DNA of 64,000 nucleotides from Xenococcaceae cyanobacterium MO_167.B27 (GTDB taxonomy: Bacteria; Cyanobacteriota; Cyanobacteriia; Cyanobacteriales; Xenococcaceae), in NCBI GenBank assembly GCA_030065935.1, contig JASJCP010000001.1, positions 94,771 through 158,770 of the forward strand. The letters are read 5' to 3'. Under the pieces are notes generated by a model. It was not told the origin of the DNA. It searched no databases and was given only the letters and a program-made list of their open reading frames with translations. How positions within the stretch are numbered: the first letter of the stretch is position 1; each line of letters starts with the position of its first letter. This document shows positions 9,732-18,458 of the stretch, piece after piece. The position numbers were made by a program, and so were the translations under genes.

Positions 9732-9765
9732 ATGCCTCTCCTGAGATACTCAAGAAAGGCGTTTT
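9732..9765 (-). terminator. bidirectional terminator between ART-like gene and rpmA
   Basis: A 12-bp stem (GCCTCTCCTGAG / CTCAAGAAAGGC, with two G-U-type positions) is flanked by AAAA on one side and GTTTTT on the other. It can end both the plus-strand unit and the rplU-rpmA transcript. It nearly duplicates the psbA terminator 1.1 kb upstream. Confidence 0.75.
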
Positions 9766-9783
9766 TGTAGATTGTATTAGGTA

Positions 9784-10053
9784 TTAAGCTGTAGCTTCTG
9801 CAACGGGATAGACGCTGATTTTTTGTTGTCCTCTTTTTCTGTACTCAAATTTCACTACACCTTCAATGAGAGCAAAGAGAGTGTCATCACTACCGCGACC
9901 CACATTGTTCCCAGGATGGAATTTAGTTCCTCTTTGGCGAACTAGAATGCTACCAGCAGTGACTTTTTGACCGCCATAGCGTTTTACTCCTAGTCTTTTA
10001 GAGTTCGAGTCACGACCGTTACGGGTACTACCTGTTCCTTTCTTATGAGCCAT
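9784..10053 (-). CDS. rpmA: 50S ribosomal protein L27
   Basis: This 89-residue ribosomal protein sits near the peptidyl-transferase centre. The invariant [21 protein letters not shown]-terminus and [15 protein letters not shown] are present. No Firmicute-type cleavable extension is seen. A GGAGAAAA ribosome site lies just upstream of the ATG. It is the second gene of the rplU-rpmA operon with a 34-bp gap. Confidence 0.98.
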   Translation of the reverse strand: MAHKKGTGSTRNGRDSNSKRLGVKRYGGQKVTAGSILVRQRGTKFHPGNNVGRGSDDTLFALIEGVVKFEYRKRGQQKISVYPVAEATA

Positions 10054-10087
10054 GTTGTTTTTCTCCTTAATATTTTTATAGTTGGGT

Positions 10088-10480
10088 TTATTCTGTTACC
10101 ACTTCTACAGGTGCTTCTACTACTTCTTCTTCGGTGGTATTGGCAAAAGAAGCTAGGGCTGAACCACCCATGTTAATAGAATTCACCATGAAACGGGTAA
10201 TTTCTTGACGATGTCCCCGTTTTTTGCGAGTTTTCTTTTTGGGCTGCATCTTATAGACGATGACTTTTTTGCCACGAAGATGCTGCATTATTGTTCCTTC
10301 TACTGTAGCTCCATCAATGTAGGGCTGACCTACAGTGATTTCGTTGTCGTGATTGATCAATAAAACTTTATCTATAGTGTAATTAGATTCGGGGTCTGCA
10401 TGGAGCAATTCTATATCGTAAAAGCGACCTGGTTCGACTTTGAGTTGTTTCCCACCAGTTTCAATAATTGCGTAAGTCAT
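10088..10480 (-). CDS. rplU: 50S ribosomal protein L21
   Basis: This 130-residue L21 has the typical [18 protein letters not shown] start and the [23 protein letters not shown]-binding motif. It has an acidic C-terminal tail ([16 protein letters not shown]) of the kind seen in cyanobacteria. It is the first gene of the operon with rpmA. The 470 bp upstream (10,481-10,949) hold a GC-rich leader-like stretch and short repeats, but no gene. Confidence 0.97.
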   Translation of the reverse strand: MTYAIIETGGKQLKVEPGRFYDIELLHADPESNYTIDKVLLINHDNEITVGQPYIDGATVEGTIMQHLRGKKVIVYKMQPKKKTRKKRGHRQEITRFMVNSINMGGSALASFANTTEEEVVEAPVEVVTE

Positions 10481-10949
10481 AATGATTGTTTAGAAGTAAA
10501 GTTGCCGTACGGGTAGCCAACACCAGTTTTTTGGGTTTCGATTTAGCTCGATCGCCTATTATTTTAGAGATGGCATTTTGAGGTTCTAACCCGATCCGAG
10601 CAGGATTAGACACACAATCTATAATTATCCAGAATTATAGAGTATCTTGTCAATAAAAGGATGAGGAATAAAGGATGAAAGATGAGGTATGGTTTCGCCC
10701 AAAGCTCTTACTCCTCGGGAGTTGGGCTTGAAAACTAAGGTTAGTAAATTTAGACAAGACAACCAGAGTCTATATTAAGCGGGCTTTCCTAGAACAACTG
10801 ACCCTAGTGACTGATGCAGAAATGGTATAATTATATACTCTTGCACCAAATCAAAAAATGTTTGAGAAAGACCGAATGTAAGGGCGCGGGTTTCCTTACG
10901 CGGTTACAGAATATAAAAAATTTTATCGATAAACGCGATCGCATTTATT

Positions 10950-12287
10950 ATGGATACAGTCAGTAAAAAATACAATATAGTTACTTTCGGATGTCAGATG
11001 AATAAAGCTGACTCAGAACGCATGGCTGGCATACTGGATACTATGGGTTTTGAGTGGGTAGAAGAGCCAGAAAAAGCCGATCTAGTTCTCTATAATACTT
11101 GCACGATTCGGGATAATGCAGAACAAAAGGTATATTCTTATCTAGGCAGACAAGCTAAACGCAAACATCAACAACCTGACCTTACTTTAGTGGTAGCTGG
11201 ATGTGTGGCGCAACAAGAAGGAGAAAAGCTATTAAGGCGTGTACCTGAGTTAGACTTGGTGATGGGACCTCAACACGCTAACCGTTTAGAAGATTTACTG
11301 CAACAGGTATTTGATGGTAATCAGGTAGTTGCTACTGAACCCATACATATAGTAGAAGATATTACTAAACCCCGTCGGGATAGTAAAGTTACTGCTTGGG
11401 TCAATATTATCTATGGTTGTAACGAAAGATGCAGTTATTGTGTCGTACCCAATGTTCGGGGAGTAGAACAGTCTCGCACTCCTGAAGCTATTAAAGCAGA
11501 AATGGAAGAATTAGGCAGACAGGGTTATAAAGAGATTACCCTACTGGGACAAAATATTGATGCTTATGGTAGAGACTTACCAGGAAGCACCCCCGAAGGA
11601 AGACATCAACACACCCTTACAGACTTACTCTACTACGTTCATGATGTCCCAGGAGTTGAGCGTATTCGTTTTGCTACTAGTCATCCCCGTTACTTTACCG
11701 AAAGACTGATTAAAGCTTGTAAAGAATTACCCAAGGTTTGCGAACATTTCCATATTCCTTTTCAGTCAGGAGATAACGAAATATTAAAGGCGATGAAGCG
11801 CGGTTACACCCATGAAAAATATCGTCGTATCATTGATAAAATTCGGGAATATATGCCTGATGCTGCTATTAGTGCTGATGCGATAGTGGGTTTTCCTGGG
11901 GAAACAGAAGAACAGTTTGAAAATACCCTCAAGTTAGTAGATGATATTGGTTTCGACCAGTTAAATACTGCTGCTTATTCTCCTCGTCCTGGTACTCCTG
12001 CTGCAATATGGGATAATCAATTAAGTGAAGATGTAAAAAGCGATCGCTTACAAAGATTAAACCATTTAGTAGCCACAAAAGCAGCGGAGCGATCAGCGCG
12101 TTATCAAGATAGAGTTGAAGAAGTATTAGTAGAAGACCAAAACCCGAAAAATCTTACTCAAGTTATGGGTAGAACTAGAGGTAATCGTTTAACTTTCTTT
12201 GATGGCAATATTGAGGAGTTAAAAGGAAAAGTAGTTAAAGTCAAAATTACTGAAGCTCGTGCTTTTAGCTTAACTGGAGTACTATAG
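10950..12287 (+). CDS. miaB: tRNA-2-methylthio-N6-dimethylallyladenosine synthase
   Basis: This 445-residue radical-SAM methylthiotransferase converts i6A37 to ms2i6A37 in tRNAs reading UNN codons. The N-terminal UPF0004 domain has three cluster cysteines ([24 protein letters not shown]). The radical-SAM motif is [12 protein letters not shown], with [10 protein letters not shown] following. The C-terminal TRAM domain occupies about 375-440. The N-terminal [18 protein letters not shown] is typical of MiaB. The start is ATG, just downstream of a HIP1 site. Confidence 0.97.
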   Translation: MDTVSKKYNIVTFGCQMNKADSERMAGILDTMGFEWVEEPEKADLVLYNTCTIRDNAEQKVYSYLGRQAKRKHQQPDLTLVVAGCVAQQEGEKLLRRVPELDLVMGPQHANRLEDLLQQVFDGNQVVATEPIHIVEDITKPRRDSKVTAWVNIIYGCNERCSYCVVPNVRGVEQSRTPEAIKAEMEELGRQGYKEITLLGQNIDAYGRDLPGSTPEGRHQHTLTDLLYYVHDVPGVERIRFATSHPRYFTERLIKACKELPKVCEHFHIPFQSGDNEILKAMKRGYTHEKYRRIIDKIREYMPDAAISADAIVGFPGETEEQFENTLKLVDDIGFDQLNTAAYSPRPGTPAAIWDNQLSEDVKSDRLQRLNHLVATKAAERSARYQDRVEEVLVEDQNPKNLTQVMGRTRGNRLTFFDGNIEELKGKVVKVKITEARAFSLTGVL

Positions 12288-12359
12288 CAAAAAAACTCAA
12301 TTTTTAAATTTCTAGGATAATATTTCACCAATGCGCCCACTACTCACGGATTAGCTTTA

Positions 12360-12490
12360 TAAGTTGGAGTGACATCCTCCTACGGTAAATCTTGCGATTA
12401 TACCCTAGGCTTCCCAACATCGCTGCTAGGCATTGCTACCCTGCGCCACTTATCTAGGCAAAATGCCCCCGACAGCCCGACGGGGCTTAT
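12360..12490 (-). ncRNA. predicted right end / omega-RNA region of the TnpB element
   Basis: The region begins GACATCCTCC, a motif that recurs next to other TnpB relics here (20,829; 44,540; 63,388), and runs to the end of tnpB. In IS200/IS605 elements the guide (omega/re) RNA is made from the 3' end of tnpB and this right end. It contains AAATCTTGCGATTATA, matching the core of the palindromes at 13,802 and 21,914. RNA boundaries are inferred, not seen. Confidence 0.4.
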
Positions 12491-13713
12491 AAACTGCGCG
12501 GGAAACCCACGCAGACAGCCCCTCGACTTGATAGCCAATTTCGCGAACCCCAGAGTCCCTGGGTACTATGTTTTTCTATACCTCGGTTACATATTTCTTG
12601 TGCGCTGGCTATATCCCTATCAACAGGTTCATCTACTCCATAACCACACTCATGACAGATATGGTATCTATCTTTGAGTTCTTTTCTGACTTCGCTACGG
12701 CAATTAGGACAAGTTTGGGATGTGCCTCTATGGTCAACTTCATCGACAAACACACCTCTACGTTTCCCTACATACTTGAGTATTTGCCTGAACTGACCAA
12801 AAGCAGCATCTAAGGTATGCTTCCCTAAAAATCCTTTAGCCATGATTCTAAAATCACAATCTTCAACAAAGATTGTATCTGCCATATCACAGAGTTTATG
12901 AGCCAGCTTGAATTGATAGTCTTTACGCTGCCAAGCTATATGATTGTGCATCCCTTCTACTTTCAGTCTAGCTTTTTCATAGTTAGCAGAACGTTTAGTT
13001 TTCTTAGACAAACGCTTTTGCAGTACTTTCAACCTACGGTAGCTTTGTCTAAAAAATTTACTCGGTTGCTCTACAAATCTATCTGAGGTACAGCAATAAG
13101 AAAGTAGCCCCACATCAACCCCAATACAATGACCATGGGTCGTTGGTTCTGGTACTTCAATATCTGACCCAATAGCTACAACAGCAAACCACCCAGATGC
13201 TTTCTTGAGAATCCGCACTTGCTTGACCACAAAACCATCTGGGATAGGTCGATGTAGGTTGATTGGGATTAGTCCTAGTTTGGGTAATTTGATTTGCCAC
13301 CCAGTTATGGTATTGGTTTTGAACTGAGGAAATAACATTGATTTCATCTGTCCAAATTTTTTGAATCTAGGAAATCCATAACCTCTCTTCTGAAAGAAGT
13401 CCCAAGCATCATGTAGCCTTCTGATGTTGGTTTGAAGAACTTGTGAAGGTACTTTTTTGAGCCAGGGAAACTCTTTTTTAGCCTTGGGTAAGTTGTTTTG
13501 CTGTTGGTAATATCCAGGAAACGGATAATCAGCACTCATAATATACTCTGACTCCAAACTACACCTATCTATTGCACATTTACGAGAGTGCATCCAATCT
13601 TTGAGTTCTCTAAGTGCATAGTTATAAGATACACGACAGATATCAAGCCACTGGTTGAGAGACTCTTGTTGTTGGACATCTGGATAAATTCTATAGGTGT
13701 AGTTAAGTATCAT
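12487..13713 (-). CDS. tnpB: IS200/IS605-family RNA-guided nuclease TnpB
   Basis: This 408-residue TnpB looks intact. It has an N-terminal HTH_OrfB_IS605 region (YRIYPDVQQQESLNQWL), a RuvC-like core with the three acidic motifs IGVDVG, FVEDCDF and VDRDIASAQ, and a zinc ribbon CPNC...CHECG before the last acidic motif. No tnpA lies nearby, so the element could move only in trans. The C-terminal about 40 residues (NWLSSRGAVCVGFPRSL) run into the putative omega-RNA region. A strong hairpin lies just upstream of the start. Confidence 0.93.
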   Translation of the reverse strand: MILNYTYRIYPDVQQQESLNQWLDICRVSYNYALRELKDWMHSRKCAIDRCSLESEYIMSADYPFPGYYQQQNNLPKAKKEFPWLKKVPSQVLQTNIRRLHDAWDFFQKRGYGFPRFKKFGQMKSMLFPQFKTNTITGWQIKLPKLGLIPINLHRPIPDGFVVKQVRILKKASGWFAVVAIGSDIEVPEPTTHGHCIGVDVGLLSYCCTSDRFVEQPSKFFRQSYRRLKVLQKRLSKKTKRSANYEKARLKVEGMHNHIAWQRKDYQFKLAHKLCDMADTIFVEDCDFRIMAKGFLGKHTLDAAFGQFRQILKYVGKRRGVFVDEVDHRGTSQTCPNCRSEVRKELKDRYHICHECGYGVDEPVDRDIASAQEICNRGIEKHSTQGLWGSRNWLSSRGAVCVGFPRSL

Positions 13714-13750
13714 ACAATCAATGATACCAGGTTTGTGATTTATGGTAAAT

Positions 13751-13785
13751 GCTAATTATACAGGCATCGAACCTGTATAATTAGC
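13751..13785. repeat. perfect 14-bp hairpin upstream of tnpB
   Basis: GCTAATTATACAGG and CCTGTATAATTAGC pair perfectly around a 7-nt loop, 38 bp from the tnpB start. It may be the subterminal hairpin at the left end of the IS605-type element or a regulatory stem in the tnpB leader. Confidence 0.6.
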
Positions 13786-13801
13786 CTGGGTTGTCCATGT
13801 A

Positions 13802-13835
13802 TCCCAACGCCAAATCTCGCGATTATGGCGTGGGA
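13802..13835 (+). repeat. REP-like palindrome, copy 1
   Basis: TCCCAACGCCA and TGGCGTGGGA flank the core AATCTCGCGATTA. A second copy at 21,914-21,947 has the same arms and a core that is the reverse complement with one change. Both are followed by CTTAT. The stretch 13,836-14,567 has no gene and nothing else I recognise apart from HIP1 sites. Confidence 0.65.
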
Positions 13836-14561
13836 CTTATAGCCCCCCAGACCCCCGAGTAGTTAAAAAATTACATAATTTCAGGGATTTCAGGAATTAA
13901 TTAATAACTGAAACAATTTTTGCTTATAGCGATCGCATAATTATATTGGATCAAAAAAATCGCTTAATTGTTACTATTTTAATAGACAAAAATTGAAATA
14001 AAAATAGCCCCCAAATGTAATACAAAATATTTATGTAAATTAGGTTTAAGCGATCGCTTAAGATAATTAAATTAAATTTCATCTCTGTATGCTTTGCCCA
14101 GTAAGAGTTTTAGGTGTAGGTTTTGCACCGTCGGACAAGAACCTTCTATTTCCCCCAAATTGCTGCTTAATCAATTTATTTTGTGCTGACTCTTACTCTT
14201 TTCAGTAAATTTTCAGTTATTTTTGTCTAATTATTTCACAATTTAGCCTCATTATTTATCGCCAGTATCTCAAATTTCTATTTTTAGAAAAAATCCTCAA
14301 CTTTCAAGGTTAACAATAGTCTTTCAACTTAATTTGTGAGAAATACGGGAGAATGACTTTATTTTGAGTTTACCAAAAATTACTGTATATTTAATTAAGT
14401 AAAAGACTAAATCCTTGCCCATAACACAAAATATTTAGGCAAGAGTTATTCAAAGTATTAAGTTGTTTGTATCTTTATTAAGACTTAAATAGTGAATTTT
14501 AGTCTAGTTTGTTAGTGAAATCTACTTGATTTCATTATTCTCTTTAGCCATAATTAAATCG

Positions 14562-14600
14562 TGAAAGAAAAGCGTTGGTCAAAACTCAATTTTCTTTCAT
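14562..14600 (+). promoter_or_regulatory. conserved-loop hairpin in the leader of precursor 1
   Basis: The arms TGAAAGAAAA and TTTTCTTTCA pair around the 18-nt loop GCGTTGGTCAAAACTCAA. The same loop recurs at 15,329-15,346 with a different but still complementary stem. It ends about 37 bp upstream of the first precursor start. Loop conservation with stem covariation points to a structured RNA or protein-binding element controlling the peptide genes. Confidence 0.65.
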
Positions 14601-14636
14601 TGAATAGCATTAGCTAAAAAGTTAAGGAGAAAAACA

Positions 14637-14849
14637 ATGGCTGAAATCAAACTATCCGAATTACGTCCTGCTGGTTCTGAATTATTAGAAGATTCTGAAA
14701 GCTTTTTGAATGAGTTGAATGATCGCGAATTAGAAAACGTAGTTGGTGGAAATACTATTGTGTCTGTTGCTAGTCAAAATAGCATTTCTGTAGGTACTGT
14801 AAACACTGTTACTGATGCGGGTATATCCCAAACTTTTGTAACTTTCTAA
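14637..14849 (+). CDS. RiPP precursor peptide 1 (double-glycine leader)
   Basis: This is a 70-residue precursor. The leader (about 1-38) has the shared motif KLSELRPAGSELLEDSESFL and ends NVVGG, a C39-peptidase cleavage signal. The core of about 32 residues is rich in Ser, Thr, Val, Asn and Ile (SVASQNSISVGTVNTVT) and has no Cys. Dehydration of Ser/Thr is possible but lanthionine rings are not. A strong AAGGAGAAAAACA ribosome site precedes the ATG. It is the first of three clustered copies. The C39 exporter at 25 kb is the obvious processing and export partner. Confidence 0.85.
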   Translation: MAEIKLSELRPAGSELLEDSESFLNELNDRELENVVGGNTIVSVASQNSISVGTVNTVTDAGISQTFVTF

Positions 14850-14866
14850 AACCCTCGTTAGTTGAC

Positions 14867-14910
14867 TGGGAATAGGAAAAGGTCTATCTAGACTAAATTT
14901 CCTTTTCCCA
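14867..14910 (+). promoter_or_regulatory. hairpin between precursors 1 and 2
   Basis: The arms TGGGAATAGGAAA and TTTCCTTTTCCCA pair with one mismatch around an 18-nt loop. Stem style and loop length resemble the conserved-loop hairpins before precursors 1 and 3, but the loop sequence differs. It lies about 45 bp before precursor 2 and could also attenuate transcription. Confidence 0.5.
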
Positions 14911-14954
14911 CATGGGTCAAATACATAAAGCAGTGTATATAGGAGAAAAAAATA

Positions 14955-15161
14955 ATGGCTGATATCAAATTATCTGAGTTATGCCCTGCTGGTTCGGAAC
15001 TACTGCAAGATTCTGAGAGCTTTCTTACTGAATTAAGGGATCAAGAACTAGAAAATGTAGTTGGGGGGGATGGTGTTATTGTTATATTAGAAAAACCATT
15101 TTTCCCTCTATATCCGATTACCAAGGATATATCAATTGGCATTAGTATTTATTGGGATTAG
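14955..15161 (+). CDS. RiPP precursor peptide 2 (double-glycine leader)
   Basis: This 68-residue peptide has nearly the same leader as precursor 1 (KLSELCPAGSELLQDSESFL...ENVVGG), but its core is unrelated: hydrophobic and aromatic (VIVILEKPFFPLYPITKD...ISIYWD), with few Ser/Thr and no Cys. The single Cys lies in the leader. The divergent core behind a conserved leader is typical of RiPP families in which one enzyme set handles several products. A TAGGAGAAAAAAAT ribosome site precedes the ATG. Confidence 0.8.
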   Translation: MADIKLSELCPAGSELLQDSESFLTELRDQELENVVGGDGVIVILEKPFFPLYPITKDISIGISIYWD

Positions 15162-15317
15162 TATTTTCTTTCCTTAGTCAAGTCGTAAGTTTTGATCAGT
15201 CTAGTCATACATCTTACCGACAGCAGGAAGATTAACCGACGTTACTGATCAAACTTTGGTGTCAGTTGATTAATCGATCAACAATAACAACTTTTTGCTG
15301 TGGAAATTAATGGATTG

Positions 15318-15359
15318 GGAAGGGAAAAGCGTTGGTCAAAACTCAATTTTCTCTTCCCC
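15318..15359 (+). promoter_or_regulatory. conserved-loop hairpin in the leader of precursor 3
   Basis: The loop GCGTTGGTCAAAACTCAA is identical to that at 14,572-14,589. Here it is closed by GGGAAGGGAAAA and TTTTCTCTTCCC, which pair over 12 positions with one G-U. The stem sequence differs from copy 1 while pairing is kept. It lies about 80 bp before precursor 3. Confidence 0.65.
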
Positions 15360-15440
15360 TAGGAATAAAATTAGATGGTTGTAAATCAAACTATCCTAAT
15401 CTTACTATCCTAATCTTATCTTATTTAGGAGGAAAAAACC

Positions 15441-15668
15441 ATGGCTAAAATTAAAATATCCGAATTACGTCCTGCTGGCTCAGAACTATTACAAGACTCT
15501 GAAAGCTTTTTGAATGAATTAAGCGTTCACGACTTAGAGAATGTAGTTGGTGGTGCTGCTATTGACTCTGTTGCTAGTCAAGCCAGCGTGTCCGTCGCGG
15601 GGGTTGTTGAGGGTGGTTTATTCATCGTCGTAGATTCCTTCCCAAGGGGCACAAGATTGTACTACTAG
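15441..15668 (+). CDS. RiPP precursor peptide 3 (double-glycine leader)
   Basis: This 75-residue peptide shares the leader (KISELRPAGSELLQDSESFL...ENVVGG). The core starts like precursors 1 and 4 (DSVASQASVSVAG) but ends with an unrelated GLFIVVDSFPRGTRLYY. The tail might reflect a frameshift or recombination. No Cys is present. A TTAGGAGGAAAAAACC ribosome site precedes the ATG. The next 470 bp (15,669-16,140) contain nothing I recognise. Confidence 0.8.
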   Translation: MAKIKISELRPAGSELLQDSESFLNELSVHDLENVVGGAAIDSVASQASVSVAGVVEGGLFIVVDSFPRGTRLYY

Positions 15669-16140
15669 TACAGGTGACAATACTGTTGTGATAAGCTGAG
15701 ACCTACCTAAGTTACATTTTTTCTGTTGACTCCCCTATGCTTTGTTAAAACAATCTGAAGATGCAGTCAGGACTTAGGCACTTAGAACTAAAAAACATCT
15801 GTAAACCTAGATTCTCTATTCCCTATTTTTATTGCCTCAAACCTTAATTTATAGTTTTACGACGTAAGTTTTAGCAGTTTAAATGGGTCTAAGCTTAAGC
15901 ACTTTCAGTAGATTACAAACTTATCGATGAAGGCAGGGTTTGGGGTGTGGGGACTTTATTACCTCTGCTGCTACACATCTACTATTAAAAAATCCCTTAG
16001 CGACCAAAATTTCTCGTCTGCCCTACAAACACTTTTTCGATCTACCTACTCTACTGACAATTAATTTTGTACCCGTACTTAGTGATAGTCATTAAATTGA
16101 CCAAAAGCTTGCAGTCATTCTTGAAACTGGTATTATAGCA

Positions 16141-17334
16141 ATGGTACTTCTACTAAGCTCCAAAAATATTTTTGATTATTTAAAGCAAAAAGGCATTTGC
16201 TCAACAACAGAAACGGAATTTGGTGACATAGAATTAAAATCGGCGAAAAACTTTAACCTACTTGTCACTTTGCCTGATGGCAGTAAATTACTGATTAAAC
16301 AAGAAAGATTTGATCGTGCAGGAAAAACCGCAGGAGAATTCAAGCGGGAATGGCGCATTCAAAAATTTGTCAGGCAATTTTCTGAAGTAAATAACTTGCG
16401 GGTTTGGTTGCCAGAAATACTTGATTTTGATACAGAGAATTCAATCTTAATTGTTAAATATTTAGACGAATATCAAAATTTATCAGAATTTTACGGACAA
16501 AAAAATATCTATAGCTCAGAGATAGCAAGTTCAATTGGCTCTATCATTGCCACAATTCATCATCAAACTATTAACCATCAAGATTATCAAGATTTTTTTA
16601 GCCACAAGACTAACGACCCATCTACAAGATCAACTCAACGATTAACCCAGGGCTTATCCAGGATCAAACCAGAAATATTTGGTCAAGTACCTGCTGATGG
16701 GCTGAAATTTTTTGCCTTGTATCAACGTTATGATAGTTTAGGCAAAGCACTGGCGGAACTTAACGAATCATTTAAGCCTTGTTGTCTAACTCACAATGAC
16801 CTTAAGTTAAACAATATACTAATTCCTTCTAGCCCCAATACCTCTACAACAAATAACCATAGTCATCCCCAAGTTGAACTAAAGCTGATTGATTGGGAAC
16901 GTTCTGGTTGGGGAGATCCAGCTCTTGATCTTGGTACTCTGATTGGTAGTTATCTAATTATTTGGTTGCAAAGTTTGGTAGTAAGTAGATCCATTGCCAT
17001 CGATGAATCTTTGCGTTTAGCGACGATCCCTTTAGAAGTATTACAACCATCTTTAGCAGCATTAACTAAGACCTATATCGCTTGTTTTCCTGAAATTATC
17101 CAACATTATCCTGACTTTTGGCAAAGGGTAATGCAGTTTGCAGGTTTAGCACTTATTCAATCAATTCAATCGACTTTGCAATACCAGAAATCTTTTAACA
17201 ACACGGGAATATGTATGCTTCAGGTAGCTAAAAGTTTGTTGTGTCGTCCTGAAACCTGTATTTCCAGCGTCTTAGGTATTGAAATTCACGAACTCGATTC
17301 CTCTAACTATTCATCCGCATCAGCACTACCTTAG
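16141..17334 (+). CDS. APH-fold kinase of a class V-type (LanK) RiPP dehydratase
   Basis: This 397-residue protein has an aminoglycoside-phosphotransferase/choline-kinase fold. It has an N-lobe lysine in LLIKQERF, a catalytic loop THNDLKLNNIL (HxDxxxxN) and a metal-binding IDWERSGWGDPALDLGT. Directly followed by a HopA1-family gene, it matches the kinase half of the two-protein Ser/Thr dehydratase of class V lanthipeptides (LxmK-like) and thioamitides (TvaC-like). The kinase is thought to phosphorylate Ser/Thr of the precursor. A role in peptide modification is inferred from this pairing and the precursors beside it. The start is ATG 16141; no strong ribosome site was seen. Confidence 0.75.
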   Translation: MVLLLSSKNIFDYLKQKGICSTTETEFGDIELKSAKNFNLLVTLPDGSKLLIKQERFDRAGKTAGEFKREWRIQKFVRQFSEVNNLRVWLPEILDFDTENSILIVKYLDEYQNLSEFYGQKNIYSSEIASSIGSIIATIHHQTINHQDYQDFFSHKTNDPSTRSTQRLTQGLSRIKPEIFGQVPADGLKFFALYQRYDSLGKALAELNESFKPCCLTHNDLKLNNILIPSSPNTSTTNNHSHPQVELKLIDWERSGWGDPALDLGTLIGSYLIIWLQSLVVSRSIAIDESLRLATIPLEVLQPSLAALTKTYIACFPEIIQHYPDFWQRVMQFAGLALIQSIQSTLQYQKSFNNTGICMLQVAKSLLCRPETCISSVLGIEIHELDSSNYSSASALP

Positions 17335-17348
17335 AAAAGACTAAAAAA

Positions 17349-18458
17349 ATGCAACTGCTAGATTCTCAACCCCGTCAAATATTGACTCCTTTGCAAGCTG
17401 CTTTAGAAGACATTGTCAATCGAGTACAAATTGAGTCCAACTTTTGTATTCGTCATCCAGATTATCAACCTTTAGAGCTACCAACAGCAGCAGTAGAAAG
17501 GTTTCAAAAATTGCCGACAGACTTACAATCTAAATACCTCTCTCAGATGCTACAAGGCTTTCTCTACGGTATTTATTATAATGGTTCTCTCAAAAAGTCG
17601 TTGGCTGTGGAAAACCAGACTGATCACTCACAACTTTATCAAGACTTAGAAAACAATACTTTTCTAGGAGTCGATTTAGACTTCTATGATCGATTACATC
17701 AAAGTAATCAAGGTAAAGGTTATTTCGATCCTGGTTGGCAGGTAACTGGGTCGGAATATGAGAATATTTTAGTTGTTACCAAAGGTGGCTTGACACTGCA
17801 CATCGAAGCAGGAGTTCATCTACCTCCAGAACAGCAAAATGCCACCATAGGAGATATAGTATCAATCTTATTGCCTAAAAATCGGGTTCAAAATGGATTT
17901 TATATGGCAGTGGGTGATGCAGGTGCGCGTCAAGACCATCGTTCAGATGGACAAGACGTAATTGTACGCATTTATTTTAATCTTACACCCGACGGTGCGA
18001 TCGCAGTTATGGCAAGTCTAACCGAACAACTCAACCTGCTAGCTATTCCCTTTTCTTTCAAGGCTCTTTACAATCCTTCAGATTACGGACGACATGACTC
18101 TGCTGTACTTTACTTCAACAGTAGTAATTATGAAGCAGTCAAAGGAATTTTAGAAAATATTTACCGTCAACATCAGAATTACTTTCAACCTGAAATTCCT
18201 TTATTTACCAAGAAGCTAGCACCAGGATTGGCTCTAGCAGAAGAGCCAGACCAGAAATTTTCTAGTAAAGATAGCTTTGGTACTAATCGCTGTCAGATTA
18301 TCGCCAATGGTTTGTTGGCTGCTAAGGAAACAGGAGATAACACTCCAGCCAGTCGGATGGAAGCAATTGTACAACAGTTCGACCTACTAGGAATAAAACT
18401 AGAACGTTCTCATCTTAATGCTCACTCGGACGACATTTATACTACTTTAAACCTATGA
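17349..18458 (+). CDS. HopA1-family protein, probable phospho-Ser/Thr lyase partner (LanY-like)
   Basis: This 369-residue protein resembles the T3SS effector HopA1 family. Features include NGFYMAVGDAG, VIVRIYFNLTPDGA and FKALYNPSDYGRHDSAVLYF, which run in the order seen in LxmY/TvaD-type proteins. In class V lanthipeptide and thioamitide systems this protein works with an APH-fold kinase and is believed to eliminate phosphate to give Dha/Dhb. It follows the kinase gene by 14 bp and overlaps the next gene by 4 bp (ATGA), so the three are translationally linked. There is no membrane segment. Enzymatic role is inferred from family and context. Confidence 0.75.
   Translation: MQLLDSQPRQILTPLQAALEDIVNRVQIESNFCIRHPDYQPLELPTAAVERFQKLPTDLQSKYLSQMLQGFLYGIYYNGSLKKSLAVENQTDHSQLYQDLENNTFLGVDLDFYDRLHQSNQGKGYFDPGWQVTGSEYENILVVTKGGLTLHIEAGVHLPPEQQNATIGDIVSILLPKNRVQNGFYMAVGDAGARQDHRSDGQDVIVRIYFNLTPDGAIAVMASLTEQLNLLAIPFSFKALYNPSDYGRHDSAVLYFNSSNYEAVKGILENIYRQHQNYFQPEIPLFTKKLAPGLALAEEPDQKFSSKDSFGTNRCQIIANGLLAAKETGDNTPASRMEAIVQQFDLLGIKLERSHLNAHSDDIYTTLNL

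Noticed and set aside
12369..13086. Plus-strand ORFs opposite tnpB
   Set aside because: They are antisense shadows of tnpB and of its right-end region.
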